In this document: positions 10,209 to 20,202 of the stretch, one piece after another
Position numbering within the stretch: the stretch's first letter is position 1
Layout of the letters: the number at the start of each line of letters is the position of its first letter
DNA from: Nitzschia sp. DOCU1
Lineage: Eukaryota > Bacillariophyta > Bacillariophyceae > Bacillariales > Bacillariaceae
Assembly (NCBI GenBank): GCA_951394045.1
Contig: OX595994.1
Span: 1,426,001-1,490,000 of the forward strand
Direction: 5' to 3'
DNA length: 64,000 bases
Program-made: the position numbers and the translations under genes
The notes under the pieces: generated by a model
Databases searched by the model: none
The model's input: the letters and a program-made list of their open reading frames with translations, nothing else
Told to the model about the DNA's origin: nothing

Positions 10209-11493
10209 ATGAAACTCTCAAGTGTTGCTGTATCAGCTTTTGTCGCCCCATTGGTCGCTGGGTTCACCCCCATGCTTCCGCCACCCTTGATGACGGTAGT
10301 CCCGACTTCGAATTTCATTGCTTCTGCCACGCAACCCCCCTCAGCTGTCAAGGATGAATTGTTGTTGAAATCGCTAGAGAAAGAAGTTAAAGAAGCCGAA
10401 AAACTAGCCAAGGAACAGGCAAAAGCTGCCAGGATCGAAAAAGGCCGAGAGGTGTTTTTTGAGTATGAAGCCAAGAGAGCCGCCGAGGACGAAGCCAGGG
10501 TAAGCCGAGTCATGCAACTTTTTCGCGCTTTTTCTATGGATTGCCAACTCACCGTTTTTATTGTTCATTGCAAAAAGATTGAAGCTGCTGAACAGAAATT
10601 TGCCGCCGAAGTGAAGAAGGACGAGGAAGAAGTGCTAAAGCTCAAGGCGGCCATCAAATTCGACGAGGAACAAGCAGCAAAGGCGACAAGCAAGGAAGAG
10701 AAGGCAAAGAAGCTAGCTGAAGCCAAAGTGAGTATCTTCAATATGAAAATTGATAGGAATGACCTGCGGAGAAGAAATTCAGGATTCTAACCAGTTACTT
10801 CGTGTCGTTCGTAGAAACTTGCCGCGAGGGAAAAAGAGATTGAGAAAAAAGAGAAGATGGCAGAAAAGGCAGAGAGGACATATCTTGCCGAGGAAGCACA
10901 AGAAAAAAAGATTCTGGCTGCGAAAGCCAAGGCTGCGCGTGCTGTAAGTGATTTTATGTTTACGTTGCTCATTGACAAGGTCTTCTCTCTCAATGTACAC
11001 GACTCGTCTTGAATTTTGGTCCTTGATACAGGAGGAAGAAAAGTTTGTAGCCGTTGAGAAAAAGTACGAAAAGGCGGAAGAAAAACTTGTAAAAGTGGTC
11101 GAGACGGCTGAACAGAAATTTGCTGCTGAGTTGAAGAAGGACGAGGACGAAGTGCTAAAGCTCAAGGCTGCCATCAAATCGGACGAGGACCAAGCAGCAA
11201 AGGCGACAAGCAAGGAAGAAAAGGCAAAGAAGCTAGCTGAAGCCAGAGTGAGTATCCTCGATATGAAAAGTGATTGGAATGAGTTGTGGAGAAGCAATGC
11301 AAGATTCTAACCCACTGCCTCTCGTCGTCCGTAGAAACTTGCCGCCTTGGAAAAAGAGCTTGAAAGAAAAGAGAAGATGGCAGAAAAAGAAGAACGAAAG
11401 CTTCTTTCTGAAGAATCTAGGGAATTGAAAAATCTTGAGCAGGCCAAGGAAGAAGAGGCTTCTGTCGCATCGGCACTACGAAGAAATCTGTAA
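10209..11493 (+). CDS. plastid-targeted charged coiled-coil protein, five exons
   Basis: Exons 10209-10499, 10578-10727, 10815-10943, 11032-11247 and 11335-11493, all joined in phase 0 at GT-AG borders (gtaagc, gtgagt, gtaagt and gtgagt donors), giving 314 residues. The N-terminus is a signal peptide with cleavage-site-like VAG-FTP. The rest is Glu/Lys/Ala-rich with continuous helical, coiled-coil character and no recognised domain. Exons 2-3 and 4-5 are a duplication: AEQKFAAE-KKDE-EVLKLKAAIK and KATSKEEKAKKLAEA occur in both halves. Intron 1 (78 bp) is in frame and free of stops, so retention would lengthen the protein without breaking it. A structural or scaffold role in the plastid is only a guess. 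Confidence 0.75.
10587..11386 (+). repeat. direct duplication of exon-intron-exon, 520-bp offset
   Basis: Sequence 10587-10866 matches 11107-11386 at a constant offset of 520 bp, covering exon 2, intron 2 and the start of exon 3 against exon 4, intron 4 and the start of exon 5. Even the introns align (both begin gtgagtatc and end cgtag). The lack of indels suggests a fairly recent event. Confidence 0.85.
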
Positions 11494-12063
11494 TGAAATA
11501 GTTTTTTCTTTACAACTCTCTCTAGATTCTTCCAGCATGCGCCCTAAGTACCAGTGCGTAGTAACATACTCCTCCAAGGTATCGCCCCTGTTACACCATC
11601 ACCACGTTTGTTTGATTCGGCATTTCCATTCGAGGCTTTGACACTCCAACAAAGTTGGCCTGGAAAGGGGACCAGTTCATGTCACGACTTGAAAACTATT
11701 GTAGAGTTTGAGAGCAATTTGGCCATCATTGCTGTGTAAACTAATCTCTAAGCTTTTAGGCATACACATAGAAACACTTTTTCTACTTCATCAAAAGTAT
11801 GAAACTAAATGGGCTGCGACTTCTGCAAATACACCATCATTCTTCAAGAATGATGAGACTTGGCATGGCGTCATGGTTTGATCCAAGGATGTGAGCGTTT
11901 TCAATGCAGCGTTCCTTGATGGCTGCATCCAATGCAAGCCACTCGAACGTTTTCTTGGTGCCGAATGAACTTCATGTGCCACAAAGAACGAATCTTCGTG
12001 TGCAGATGCAAACGGGCATGTGAAAACAAGATCAAACTCCCTCAAATGCAGTAGGGATAGAAC
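11494..12063. other. convergent intergenic region
   Basis: 570 bp between the 3' ends of two convergent genes. Only short open frames without coding character; no element recognised. Confidence 0.4.
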
Positions 12064-12783
12064 CTAATAATCCATGACACCTTCCACGCGCCAGTCGCTA
12101 GCGTTAGGCTGCCACATGGCACTGGTGATTTCCTTGATTGACGCGGAGGCGGGAGAAGGCTTGCGGATATCCACAGCACCACCACGAAGAGGACTAGTAG
12201 TCGAAATCGCCGCTGGTCGTTTCTTTTTCTTGGCTGGAGATTGCTTTGTTGGATTATCATTGCGAGGAGGTCTATCGCTCAGAATCCGGGTGGCATCAGT
12301 TGCCTTCTTCTTGCCGCCACGTGCGTCTTTCTTGTTGTCGACAGCCGAGTCATCGTCATCATCATCCGAAGGATCCTTGTTTGCTACCGAATCTTCACTA
12401 TCGGGTTCATAAAAGAACGACTTGCTAAATGTTGCGGCCGCACGGGCACTACGACGAGGACCCTTGTCGGACAATGGCGGAGGTGCGTTCTCATCATTGA
12501 CACTGGTTTGCACGCAAGGCTTTTTCTTGCCCTTGTCGACCTTCTTGTCGTCCGAGGCAGCATTTCTGGCACGCTTGCCCAAGACTTGCTTTTCTTCGGG
12601 GCCCTTTGTGCTTTCTGCAACAGAGCTATCCTCGCTTTCACTACTGGTAGCCGCAAGAATATCTTCGGTGAATTTCGTCTTGGCAAGAGCCTTCTTGCCT
12701 TTGGGCGGCGGCGGCGCTTTCTTTGTTTTTGGCGGCGCCTTTTTCTTGGCGACAGTCTTGGGCTTGCGAGCAATGCGAGGCAT
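12064..12783 (-). CDS. lysine-rich low-complexity nuclear protein
   Basis: 239 residues from the ATG at 12783; the longer frame starts at GTG. The first 40 residues are Lys/Pro/Ala-rich (PRIARKPK, KKKAPPKTKK), resembling tails of histone H1 or other chromatin proteins. Acidic Ser/Glu and poly-Asp stretches follow, then further nuclear-localisation-type KKKKRP. A short, more ordered C-terminus (SIKEITSAMWQPNASDW) is the only part likely to fold. No known domain. A nuclear, DNA- or chromatin-associated role is inferred from composition only. A likely 5' UTR intron is seen at 12963-12800 (gtaagt to ctag). Confidence 0.6.
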   Translation of the reverse strand: MPRIARKPKTVAKKKAPPKTKKAPPPPKGKKALAKTKFTEDILAATSSESEDSSVAESTKGPEEKQVLGKRARNAASDDKKVDKGKKKPCVQTSVNDENAPPPLSDKGPRRSARAAATFSKSFFYEPDSEDSVANKDPSDDDDDDSAVDNKKDARGGKKKATDATRILSDRPPRNDNPTKQSPAKKKKRPAAISTTSPLRGGAVDIRKPSPASASIKEITSAMWQPNASDWRVEGVMDY

Positions 12784-13764
12784 GATGATGGTGATAAAGC
12801 TAGGGTGCACACAAGCAAGTGGTTAGCATGGCAAAGGGGATGTTTCATGATAGAAAGAACACGTCGGAAGCAAGTCTCCCATGCAAGACAAGAATGCGAA
12901 ACATCAACCACCATGACACGAAAACAATGAGCACCGCTTTCATTCTCACTTCGTATCACTTACCTTTTACAGATTCAATGGATGAATTGCTACTAGCTAG
13001 CGAGAGAGGTGTCGGAACCGGTCAAGCTGTAAAGAAGAGTGGGACTGCCTTTGAAAGTGGCCGTGAGTGTTGATGAATGATGGTGGTTGTGTTTTTCGAT
13101 CGTGATGGAACGGAAACGGCGCGAAGATCCTTCGCGAAGAATGGCGTGCCGCGCGATACACGAACCCAAGATTGTCACTCGTAGAATTTCCACGTAAAGT
13201 TTGTACTGCAAGATCGCGCCCTTCCTTTGGGCGGGCCAGCTCGAAGTTCTGCGCGTCGGGGATCTCGTGGAGCTGAATAGCATTCGAATGGATCGATTTT
13301 GCTATCGCATCACTGCATGCAACCCCTGCCGCCGGCGATGCGCTATTATTACCACTAGAGCGAGAGCGGAAACATGGCGGTTGTTGTAAACACTACTCAA
13401 ATTAGGTCGACAGCGATCAATGTAGACGTTCTATAAGAAGGACACGATCGAAAAGGACTTGCCAGAAGTGAGCTTCTACCGTAACAAGCAGGTCCAAGTC
13501 ATTGGCTCATGAGAAGGATATTCTTGACTCCCCCCCAGGCTAATCCTAAAAGATGAATAGAATACAAAATGACACATGTAGTTTCCTTAATAATCAAAAC
13601 ATTCTCAAGTTGCTGCTAGCTTTGATTCTCTTTTCTCCACGACCCACCCTCTGACCCAAGAGCTAGCAGAAGAATGTATCCACACCATATTAACCATCAC
13701 GAACATTTGCCACCCGGAACCTGTGCCCACGCAGCCACCAGCAAGAAGGCTCATCAACGTCGTC
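12784..13764. other. intergenic region with a probable 5' UTR intron
   Basis: On the minus strand AAAG is followed by gtaagtgat at 12963, and ccctag ends at 12800, seventeen bases before the ATG at 12783; this fits a 164-bp leader intron. CTAGCTAG occurs at 12993-13000. The remainder up to 13764 shows no gene. Confidence 0.4.
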
Positions 13765-14814
13765 TTAAACATGTTCGACCTCGACCTCTCCCCCCTCATC
13801 ACCATAACCTTCGCCCTTCCCCTCCCCAGGCTCCTCATCTTCTTTTGCAGAAGGCTTTTTGTCACCGTTATTCTTGCCACCTTCTTTGGTCGGCGAAGCA
13901 GGCTGACTGTGCTTGCCATCACCATGCATATCATGGTGCATATGTGGCGGATGCATGTAGTAGTACGGCACTGGTCCCCTAGGTGGCCCGCCTTCGCCCT
14001 CCTTTCCATCGGGGGCACCAGGGTACCCCGGTGGTGGCGGCGGCGGCCAGCCGTAGCCAGGCGGAGGGGGGTAGTAGTGCATGTACGGAGGATACGGGGG
14101 AGGAGCACTTCCCGGTGGTGGAGGACCAGGAGGAGGAGCGCCTGGCGGCGGAGCTCCAGGGTATCCTGGTGGAGGCGGGTACGGATAGGGAGGGTATTGG
14201 TAGTAAGCGTAGGGAGAACCACCTGGTGGCAACTTATGTCCCTGTGTCATGGCTTTCTTGAGACCAACTTTACTCGACACACCCATACTTTTAAGAACCG
14301 AACGGCGTCTGCGATCCCCTTCGTTCTTTCGTGTCTTGGCCGAAAGGGCTTGGTCCAAAAACGCCTTTTCAATCTTGGTACGTTTCTTCTGGGGCTTGGC
14401 CAAAATTCGATCAATCTCTTCCTTCTTCTCCAAAGCACGTTCCCTGGATCGATCGTTTTTCCTCTGTCGGCGTTCTTCAAAAGCCTTGAAGATTGTCTTT
14501 TCTTCCTCAGTTCGCTCTTCTTCAGGTTTTTGTTCGATTTCCAAGCACCGTTTCCTCAAAAGAGCGGCACGAGCCCTCGACTGAGCATTCTTCCTGGCGC
14601 GGCGATCGGACGAAAGACCCGTATGAAAATGAGGATGAGACGACGAGTCATCGTCGTGCTCACTATACTTCACGGGAGAAGCAACGTCCTTGCCATCGGG
14701 TGACCCATCCGTTTCTGAGGGTTCTACTTTTGCCTTGGTAGGAGTCGCCTTCTCGGGGCTAGGGGCTGGAGAAGCATCAGATTCCTTGGCATTGGCTCGA
14801 GTTGAACGCGCCAT
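13765..14814 (-). CDS. triple 44-residue basic repeat protein with Pro/Tyr-rich tail (copy 1)
   Basis: 349 residues, unrecognised family, paralogue of the next minus-strand gene. After a Ser/Pro/Lys-rich start, residues about 70-175 contain the basic motif RKN-x-x-(S/D)R-x-R three times at exact 44-residue spacing: RKNAQSRARA, RKNDRSRERA and RKNEGDRRRR. Between them, KP and RT recur at the same positions (units 23-24 and 28-29) inside Glu/Lys-rich helix. The basic part resembles a bZIP basic region, but no leucine heptad follows. The C-terminal half is Pro/Gly/Tyr-rich (repeats of PPPPGYPGAP) ending in an acidic Gly/Glu tail. Nucleic-acid binding with a disordered, condensate-prone tail is inferred. 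Confidence 0.75.
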   Translation of the reverse strand: MARSTRANAKESDASPAPSPEKATPTKAKVEPSETDGSPDGKDVASPVKYSEHDDDSSSHPHFHTGLSSDRRARKNAQSRARAALLRKRCLEIEQKPEEERTEEEKTIFKAFEERRQRKNDRSRERALEKKEEIDRILAKPQKKRTKIEKAFLDQALSAKTRKNEGDRRRRSVLKSMGVSSKVGLKKAMTQGHKLPPGGSPYAYYQYPPYPYPPPPGYPGAPPPGAPPPGPPPPGSAPPPYPPYMHYYPPPPGYGWPPPPPPGYPGAPDGKEGEGGPPRGPVPYYYMHPPHMHHDMHGDGKHSQPASPTKEGGKNNGDKKPSAKEDEEPGEGKGEGYGDEGGEVEVEHV

Positions 14815-15815
14815 TCCTTTAAACGAGTAAACTATAAGGCAAATTCAAAAGGTGGAAGACGAAATGACATGAGTTTTTGAACGGATCGGAACCTTCAGCT
14901 ACAATGATGTGATGTGCAGACTTCATGAAGCATAAACAGCAAGTTATTCGCGCACCTTCCCCACAATCTGATTCGGGAACAGCAACTGTCTCGCTGCTAA
15001 ATTTCACCCTTCAAACCAGGAACTAAAGCGACGATAGGATCAATACAAAGAGACCTTTACTCTGATGGAAGCATGAAAGTGTCGATGCTCGATGGATTGT
15101 GCTGGCCCGCCTCGGTAACCACACGCTGTCGAACTCGTTGTTGCTGCCTGCAGGCTCCATGCGTTGGGGGTGTGCCTCGGTTCAAAAGGGCGCTGGTGGA
15201 TGGCGATGAAGTGGGCGCACCGACGCCGGCGAGCATGCGTTCCGCCCTCCAAAGCCAGCCAAGAACCCGAAAGACCGAAAGCGAGCCAAAAAATAATCCG
15301 GAATTTAAACGGACCATAGTGGTACATATTTACCTCTGGTAGGTACGATACCTACTCGCAACTACCGGCGCTCCCCAGCATAGTTCCATTCCATCTCCTT
15401 TGTTGCTACTACTCGAAGCTAGAGTTACAACAGCGAAGAACGCACTATCCTGTTAGCAACTATTTTGACGATCGCTACTAGGTAGTGAAAACCCCATCGC
15501 TTTTCGTCAGTCTTGGTACTCTAGTTAGGCCTATGGCAAAAACGAATCAATGTTTATTCCCAAATGCAAGCTTACTATGGAATTATGCAGTGCCCTTGTC
15601 TTCACAACTCATACCAGGTACTCCGTACTTAATACTACAACATACAGAAAATGCTGGCCTGCCGTCCTCTTGAGAGCGTCCATCCCTTTCCGAACCTGGT
15701 GTTTATAATAATAGAGCGAACTAAACCTCGCAAATCAGCACCACAGGCTTGCGCTTCCCATTTCCTACCCCCTGACAATAAAGTAGCTGTTAACACTCCA
15801 CTTCCAACCACATCG
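14815..15815. other. intergenic region between tandem paralogues
   Basis: About 1 kb holding the promoter of copy 1. GTAGGTA-cga-TACCTAC at 15339-15355 is a perfect inverted repeat. No gene seen. Confidence 0.4.
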
Positions 15816-16700
15816 CTATACACTCACGACTGTCGTAGTACCGGTAGCGTCGTCATCGCCGCGACTAGAAGAGGCCAGATCCGGAGTGCCTTGGTCCACA
15901 ACGCTGGTATCTGCTGCTGGTTCAGTAATCTCAGCCGGGGGGACGACAAATGACTGTTCGGCCGTGGCGTGCTGATCGCCACCTGGAAGAGGAACCAGGG
16001 GCGCCATGTGGTGAGGAGGCGGCACATGATGATAATGGTGATGGTGAGGAGGTGGTGGATAGTACATCCCATGTGGTGGTGGCGGTGGTCCGTGAGGATA
16101 AGCTCCCATTGGCGGATATGGGTACGGAGGAGGATAGGGCCAGTGGTGGTAGGGTGGTGGTGGATGTGGATACGCTGGGGGTGATGCCATGGGTGCTTTG
16201 TTGTTGTTGTTGTTATTGACATTTCCAATCACTTTTCGAAGATCCTTATTAGCCGCTGGCACTGGCTTTCCCGTCTCTGCCAATGCTCGTTTGAGCCCCA
16301 CCTTTTCCGGAATACCCAGCTGCTTCAACAGTTCCCGACGCTGTCTATCGCTCATATTCTTTCTGGTCCTGGCCTCCAAGGCATTTTCCAAAAACGCCCG
16401 TTCCACCTCGGTACGTTCCTGCTCGGGCTTGGCCAAGATGCGATTGATTTCAGCCTTGCGTTCTAAAGCGCGTTCTCGGGATCGAACATTTTTGCGTTCC
16501 CGTTTGGTGTTGTATTCTTGAAGGAGTTCCTCGTCGTGTGTCGTCCATTCTTCCTTAGGTTTGCGTTCAATTTTGGCAACAAGCCTTTTCAGTTCTGCTG
16601 CTCGGGCCCGACATTTCGCATTTTTGGTTTCGCGACGCTTCAAAAAGGAAATTTGCACATGGCTCAATCCAGTATCACTACTAGCCACGGATTCGGACAT
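15816..16700 (-). CDS. triple 44-residue basic repeat protein with Pro/His/Tyr-rich tail (copy 2)
   Basis: 294 residues, clearly paralogous to the gene at 13765-14814 and on the same strand. The repeat appears as TKNAKCRARA, RKNVRSRERA and RKNMSDRQRR, again 44 residues apart, with KP and (R/W)T at conserved positions inside each unit; LGIPEKVGLKRA matches MGVSSKVGLKKA in copy 1. A short poly-Asn run (GTT/ATT repeats near 16200-16215) leads into a Pro/His/Tyr-rich tail (PPPHGMYYPPPPHHHHYHH), where copy 1 has Pro/Gly/Tyr. The repeat core is kept while the tail composition has drifted. Function unknown. Confidence 0.75.
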   Translation of the reverse strand: MSESVASSDTGLSHVQISFLKRRETKNAKCRARAAELKRLVAKIERKPKEEWTTHDEELLQEYNTKRERKNVRSRERALERKAEINRILAKPEQERTEVERAFLENALEARTRKNMSDRQRRELLKQLGIPEKVGLKRALAETGKPVPAANKDLRKVIGNVNNNNNNKAPMASPPAYPHPPPPYHHWPYPPPYPYPPMGAYPHGPPPPPHGMYYPPPPHHHHYHHVPPPHHMAPLVPLPGGDQHATAEQSFVVPPAEITEPAADTSVVDQGTPDLASSSRGDDDATGTTTVVSV

Positions 16701-17371
16701 TTTAATTGCAAATATACTGTCTGTCTGCGATGATGATGCAGTAACAAAGAAAGGAATGAAAATATCAGAGGCGGGATATTGTGGATGCGGCTCGTGAAAG
16801 AATCAGGAGAGCAACTTGACTACTGTCAAAGAGTGGACACAATTCTGGACAAGTTTCATCAAGAAACTTCCAACTACACTCCAATGATGAATAACACGTA
16901 CTCTTTTATTTGTTCACTTGGATTCACTTCCAATGAATGATCCGTACGTAGTCTCGAAGAAGAAGGACCGATGACAACACGATGATGATGGAATAGCAAA
17001 GGGTTTGGAGGGCTTTGGAAGAGGATTGCCGCGCTCGACCGTGGGGCACAGGACATGATTCAAATAATGACTTCACCGTAGAAAGCTACGAAGTCCTACG
17101 TATGTGACTTTCTTTAGGTTGGGTACGGGATGGCCGACGTTCGAGGAAGGTTCAATTTTTTCGCTGGTTGAAGAGCCCCAGTGGTCACATACCTACCATA
17201 CATAGTACGGCAAACACATTAGGCGCGACAAATGCCAACCGACGGAGGAGATCGATCCTTTTCCAACCACGACGACGACGGCAGTTGAGGACACATCATT
17301 CGCGTCCTCCACCAACATTCATAGCACTAGCTTACAACTTGTGTTGACAAGCGACCCCCCTATCTGTAGTC
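16701..17371. other. divergent promoter region
   Basis: 671 bp between divergent start codons (copy 2 and the LSD1-like gene). No recognised element or RNA gene. Confidence 0.4.
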
Positions 17372-19810
17372 ATGGCGGCGGCACAGCACAATCGTGTCAT
17401 TGTCATTGGCAGTGGCGTTTCAGGTTTGGCCTGTGCCCGCGAGCTGGTACACCGCGGGTATCAAGTGTTGGTGGTCGAAGCCCGAGGCCGAGTGGGTGGC
17501 CGTCTCCGGGGCGAGCCTTTGCAATTGTCCGAAGAAGATCAACATGCAGTTGATCTGGGTGGTGCCTTGATTCATGGAATTGAGGGGAATCCCATTCATA
17601 AAATTACGACGCAAATGGGAGTGCCCTTGCATGAAATTTCGGATTATTGTCTGTTGCTGGACGACAATGGCTGGCCGTTTGACCCGAAATTGGATGAGAA
17701 GCTGTCCACACTCTTTAATGAATGTTTGGATGTGACCTTTCAACGCATCAAAGAGAATCCTTCTGCCTCGTCGCAACAACAACAACAACAAAGCAACAAT
17801 TTTGGAGATTTGTTTGATCAAGTATGTCGAGAAAAGGGTGTGAAGAATACGCATCCACTGTTGAAATGGCATCAAGCGAATCTGGAATTGCCGACGGGGG
17901 CAGATTTTCACGAACTGGGGTATGCCTGGAACGATGATGAGCCCTATGGATTTGCGGGGGCGCATGCCGCGGTGGAACCTAGTTGGAAGTTTGTAATGGA
18001 TCATCTTGCGGACGGTCTGGATATCTTGTACCACTCTCCGGTCACACGGATACAAGTGGTGTTGCCAGATGGGACGACACCCACTTCATGGCCAGTTGCG
18101 CCTCCAGAAGCAACCCAAAATAACAAGCCGGAGGAGGAGGCGAAGGAGGAGGAACCACCTGTTAAGGTTATCACGCGGACGGAATGGCGAAATGCACCGA
18201 AAGAAGCTAGTGTATCTCCCACGCGCAAATCCCGACGGATACGGGGAGAAGATGTCAGCTTGCGGCGGTCAGATAGGTCCACCAAGGGCGTTATTCAAAA
18301 GTTGACAGTGGGACATGATAAAGGAGTATTGTCGTACGATGAACCTTCCAAAAAGCCAGTGTCGTCCAATCGAAAGCGCAAGTCGAATGGGAACGGCAGT
18401 GCCGCGGTTCCCACGTCGACTGTTCAAGTAACACTACAGAATGGGACGGTCTTGGAAGCCGACGCGGTGTTTTGCACTTTGCCCCTGGGAATTCTTAAAG
18501 TTCCACCCAAGGAACCTGGGCATGTGAGCTTTGTTCCGCCCCTTCCTGCCACCAAACGAGCTGCCATTCGGCAGCTGGGTTGTGGCCTTCTCAACAAGTG
18601 TGCCATTTCGTTCTCCAATGCATTTTGGCCTGATTCCGAGTTTCTGGGTTTGGCCGAAAATTCACATTCATATCTTGTCTTGAATGCCACCAAGTACACA
18701 GGCAAGCCGATTTTGATATTTATGTACGGCGGAAGCTTTGCCAAGGAAGTGGAGGCCTGGACCGATTCCGCGCTTGTAGAAGATTGTTTGGGAGTCCTGA
18801 AGCGGATTTGTGGAAAAGATGTGCCACCCCCTGTCGATTACTGCGTTACGCGGTGGGGCAAGGAACAGTATTCGCGCATGGCCTTTACGTATATTCCTCC
18901 AGGTGTGGATGGTCATTTGCAACTCGCGGCGGCAGGAGAAGCCATTCATGATCCTGCGTTGCCCGAAAAGCCTTTGATCATGTTTGCGGGGGAACACACC
19001 ACTCCGTATCACCCTTCGACCATGCACGGGGCCTTCTTATCTGGCATTCGAGAGGCTTATCGTTACGATTTCTTCGTGGCGCCGGATTTGAACGACAATA
19101 TGGAGTTCGAAACGGACCATCAAATTTACGAGCACACCTTCCCGACCAAGCGAGTCTACAAGGGTCCTCGACTTGCGAGAAAGCCAAAGCAAGAAGCGTC
19201 ACAAGCTCAGCCGTCACAGATTCGAAGCCGCCGACGTCGCTTTGCCAACATGGCACTTCGCAAGGCACCAGCAAAGCGCATTCTACCCGAAGTCGGAACG
19301 CCGTCTCCCTCCAAAAGAAAGGCGGATACCGCAACACCCGAAACGGTTGGCTCCAGAAAGAGTCAACGATCATTGTCCTCGGCAAAGAAACCCGCCGAGC
19401 TCTTGGTGTCGCCTGACGAAAAGAAGTCAGATGACGATGCCGCCCAAAAACAAAAGCAGTTGCTGGAGGATCTTGAAGACCGCCTTTTGCGTCGTTCACT
19501 AGAGAGTTATGGCCGCGATTCCACCTTGACTCGTTCCAAAGTTTTGCCTGTCTTTGGTGCGACTCGTAAGCGTAGCACGGACCAAATTCGCCAAAGGTGG
19601 CAGCAACTTTCCATATTGAGTAAGCAGCAGACCTATGATGAAATTTGGAAACAGTGGCAGGCCAAGACGGTGGCGCCCGTCGTTGTCATTCCGGATTCTG
19701 GGTTCAATTCGAGGGGTGATGAGAATGGCGACAATGGAAACACCAACCGGCGACGCTCCCAACGAGAACCTAAACCCAAGGTGCTAGCCGATGTGCCGGG
19801 GCTTTGCTGA
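17372..19810 (+). CDS. LSD1/KDM1-like flavin amine oxidase
   Basis: 812 residues, single exon. The N-terminal Rossmann motif GSGVSG (13-18) with EARGRVGGR and the C-terminal FAD motif AGEHTTPYHPSTMHGAFLSG (about 538-557) define a flavin amine oxidase. Lys409 in GLLNK matches the catalytic Lys661 of human LSD1. LSD1 relatives demethylate histone H3 Lys4; polyamine oxidases are the main alternative. Unlike animal LSD1 there is no SWIRM domain, and where the Tower helices would be inserted there is a short basic stretch (about 245-350, with RKSRRIRGE). A 200-residue C-terminal extension is Lys/Arg-rich and ends in a helical segment (RKRSTDQIRQRWQQLS) that may bind DNA or a partner. Nuclear role inferred. 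Confidence 0.85.
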   Translation: MAAAQHNRVIVIGSGVSGLACARELVHRGYQVLVVEARGRVGGRLRGEPLQLSEEDQHAVDLGGALIHGIEGNPIHKITTQMGVPLHEISDYCLLLDDNGWPFDPKLDEKLSTLFNECLDVTFQRIKENPSASSQQQQQQSNNFGDLFDQVCREKGVKNTHPLLKWHQANLELPTGADFHELGYAWNDDEPYGFAGAHAAVEPSWKFVMDHLADGLDILYHSPVTRIQVVLPDGTTPTSWPVAPPEATQNNKPEEEAKEEEPPVKVITRTEWRNAPKEASVSPTRKSRRIRGEDVSLRRSDRSTKGVIQKLTVGHDKGVLSYDEPSKKPVSSNRKRKSNGNGSAAVPTSTVQVTLQNGTVLEADAVFCTLPLGILKVPPKEPGHVSFVPPLPATKRAAIRQLGCGLLNKCAISFSNAFWPDSEFLGLAENSHSYLVLNATKYTGKPILIFMYGGSFAKEVEAWTDSALVEDCLGVLKRICGKDVPPPVDYCVTRWGKEQYSRMAFTYIPPGVDGHLQLAAAGEAIHDPALPEKPLIMFAGEHTTPYHPSTMHGAFLSGIREAYRYDFFVAPDLNDNMEFETDHQIYEHTFPTKRVYKGPRLARKPKQEASQAQPSQIRSRRRRFANMALRKAPAKRILPEVGTPSPSKRKADTATPETVGSRKSQRSLSSAKKPAELLVSPDEKKSDDDAAQKQKQLLEDLEDRLLRRSLESYGRDSTLTRSKVLPVFGATRKRSTDQIRQRWQQLSILSKQQTYDEIWKQWQAKTVAPVVVIPDSGFNSRGDENGDNGNTNRRRSQREPKPKVLADVPGLC

Positions 19811-20202
19811 AGAGGATTGCAAGGAGTCTGTCCTATGTTCCAATGGAAAGGCGGACCGAAGAGCGTCATCTAAAGTAAGGTCCAGGAGGGGCAGACCTCT
19901 GCGCAGTTCAATCTACAGCCGCGGCTGGAAAATAGCGCTACGCGTAGCTTCAGTACCCATGCTTCATTAAAACAAAAATATAGAATTTGACTAAATAATA
20001 GATTCATTCCACAAGCTGAAAGTGAAGTTGTTCGTTGTTCCCTCAGGCACCACTCCCAAGCCCATGCTTGATCAGACCCCACATTCGCAAAATTATACAG
20101 CGCACCTTTCAACCCACATGAAAGGAGCATGACCACGACCGCGTGAAATTGATGTCGATCCGAATACAAATGTTTGTCAAGTTTCAAATGCAATAATATC
20201 GA
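19811..20202. other. convergent intergenic region
   Basis: 392 bp between convergent 3' ends; nothing recognised beyond short open frames. Confidence 0.4.

Noticed and set aside
13765..16700. bZIP transcription factors
   Set aside because: The basic motifs resemble bZIP basic regions, but no leucine heptad follows any of them and the motif is repeated three times.
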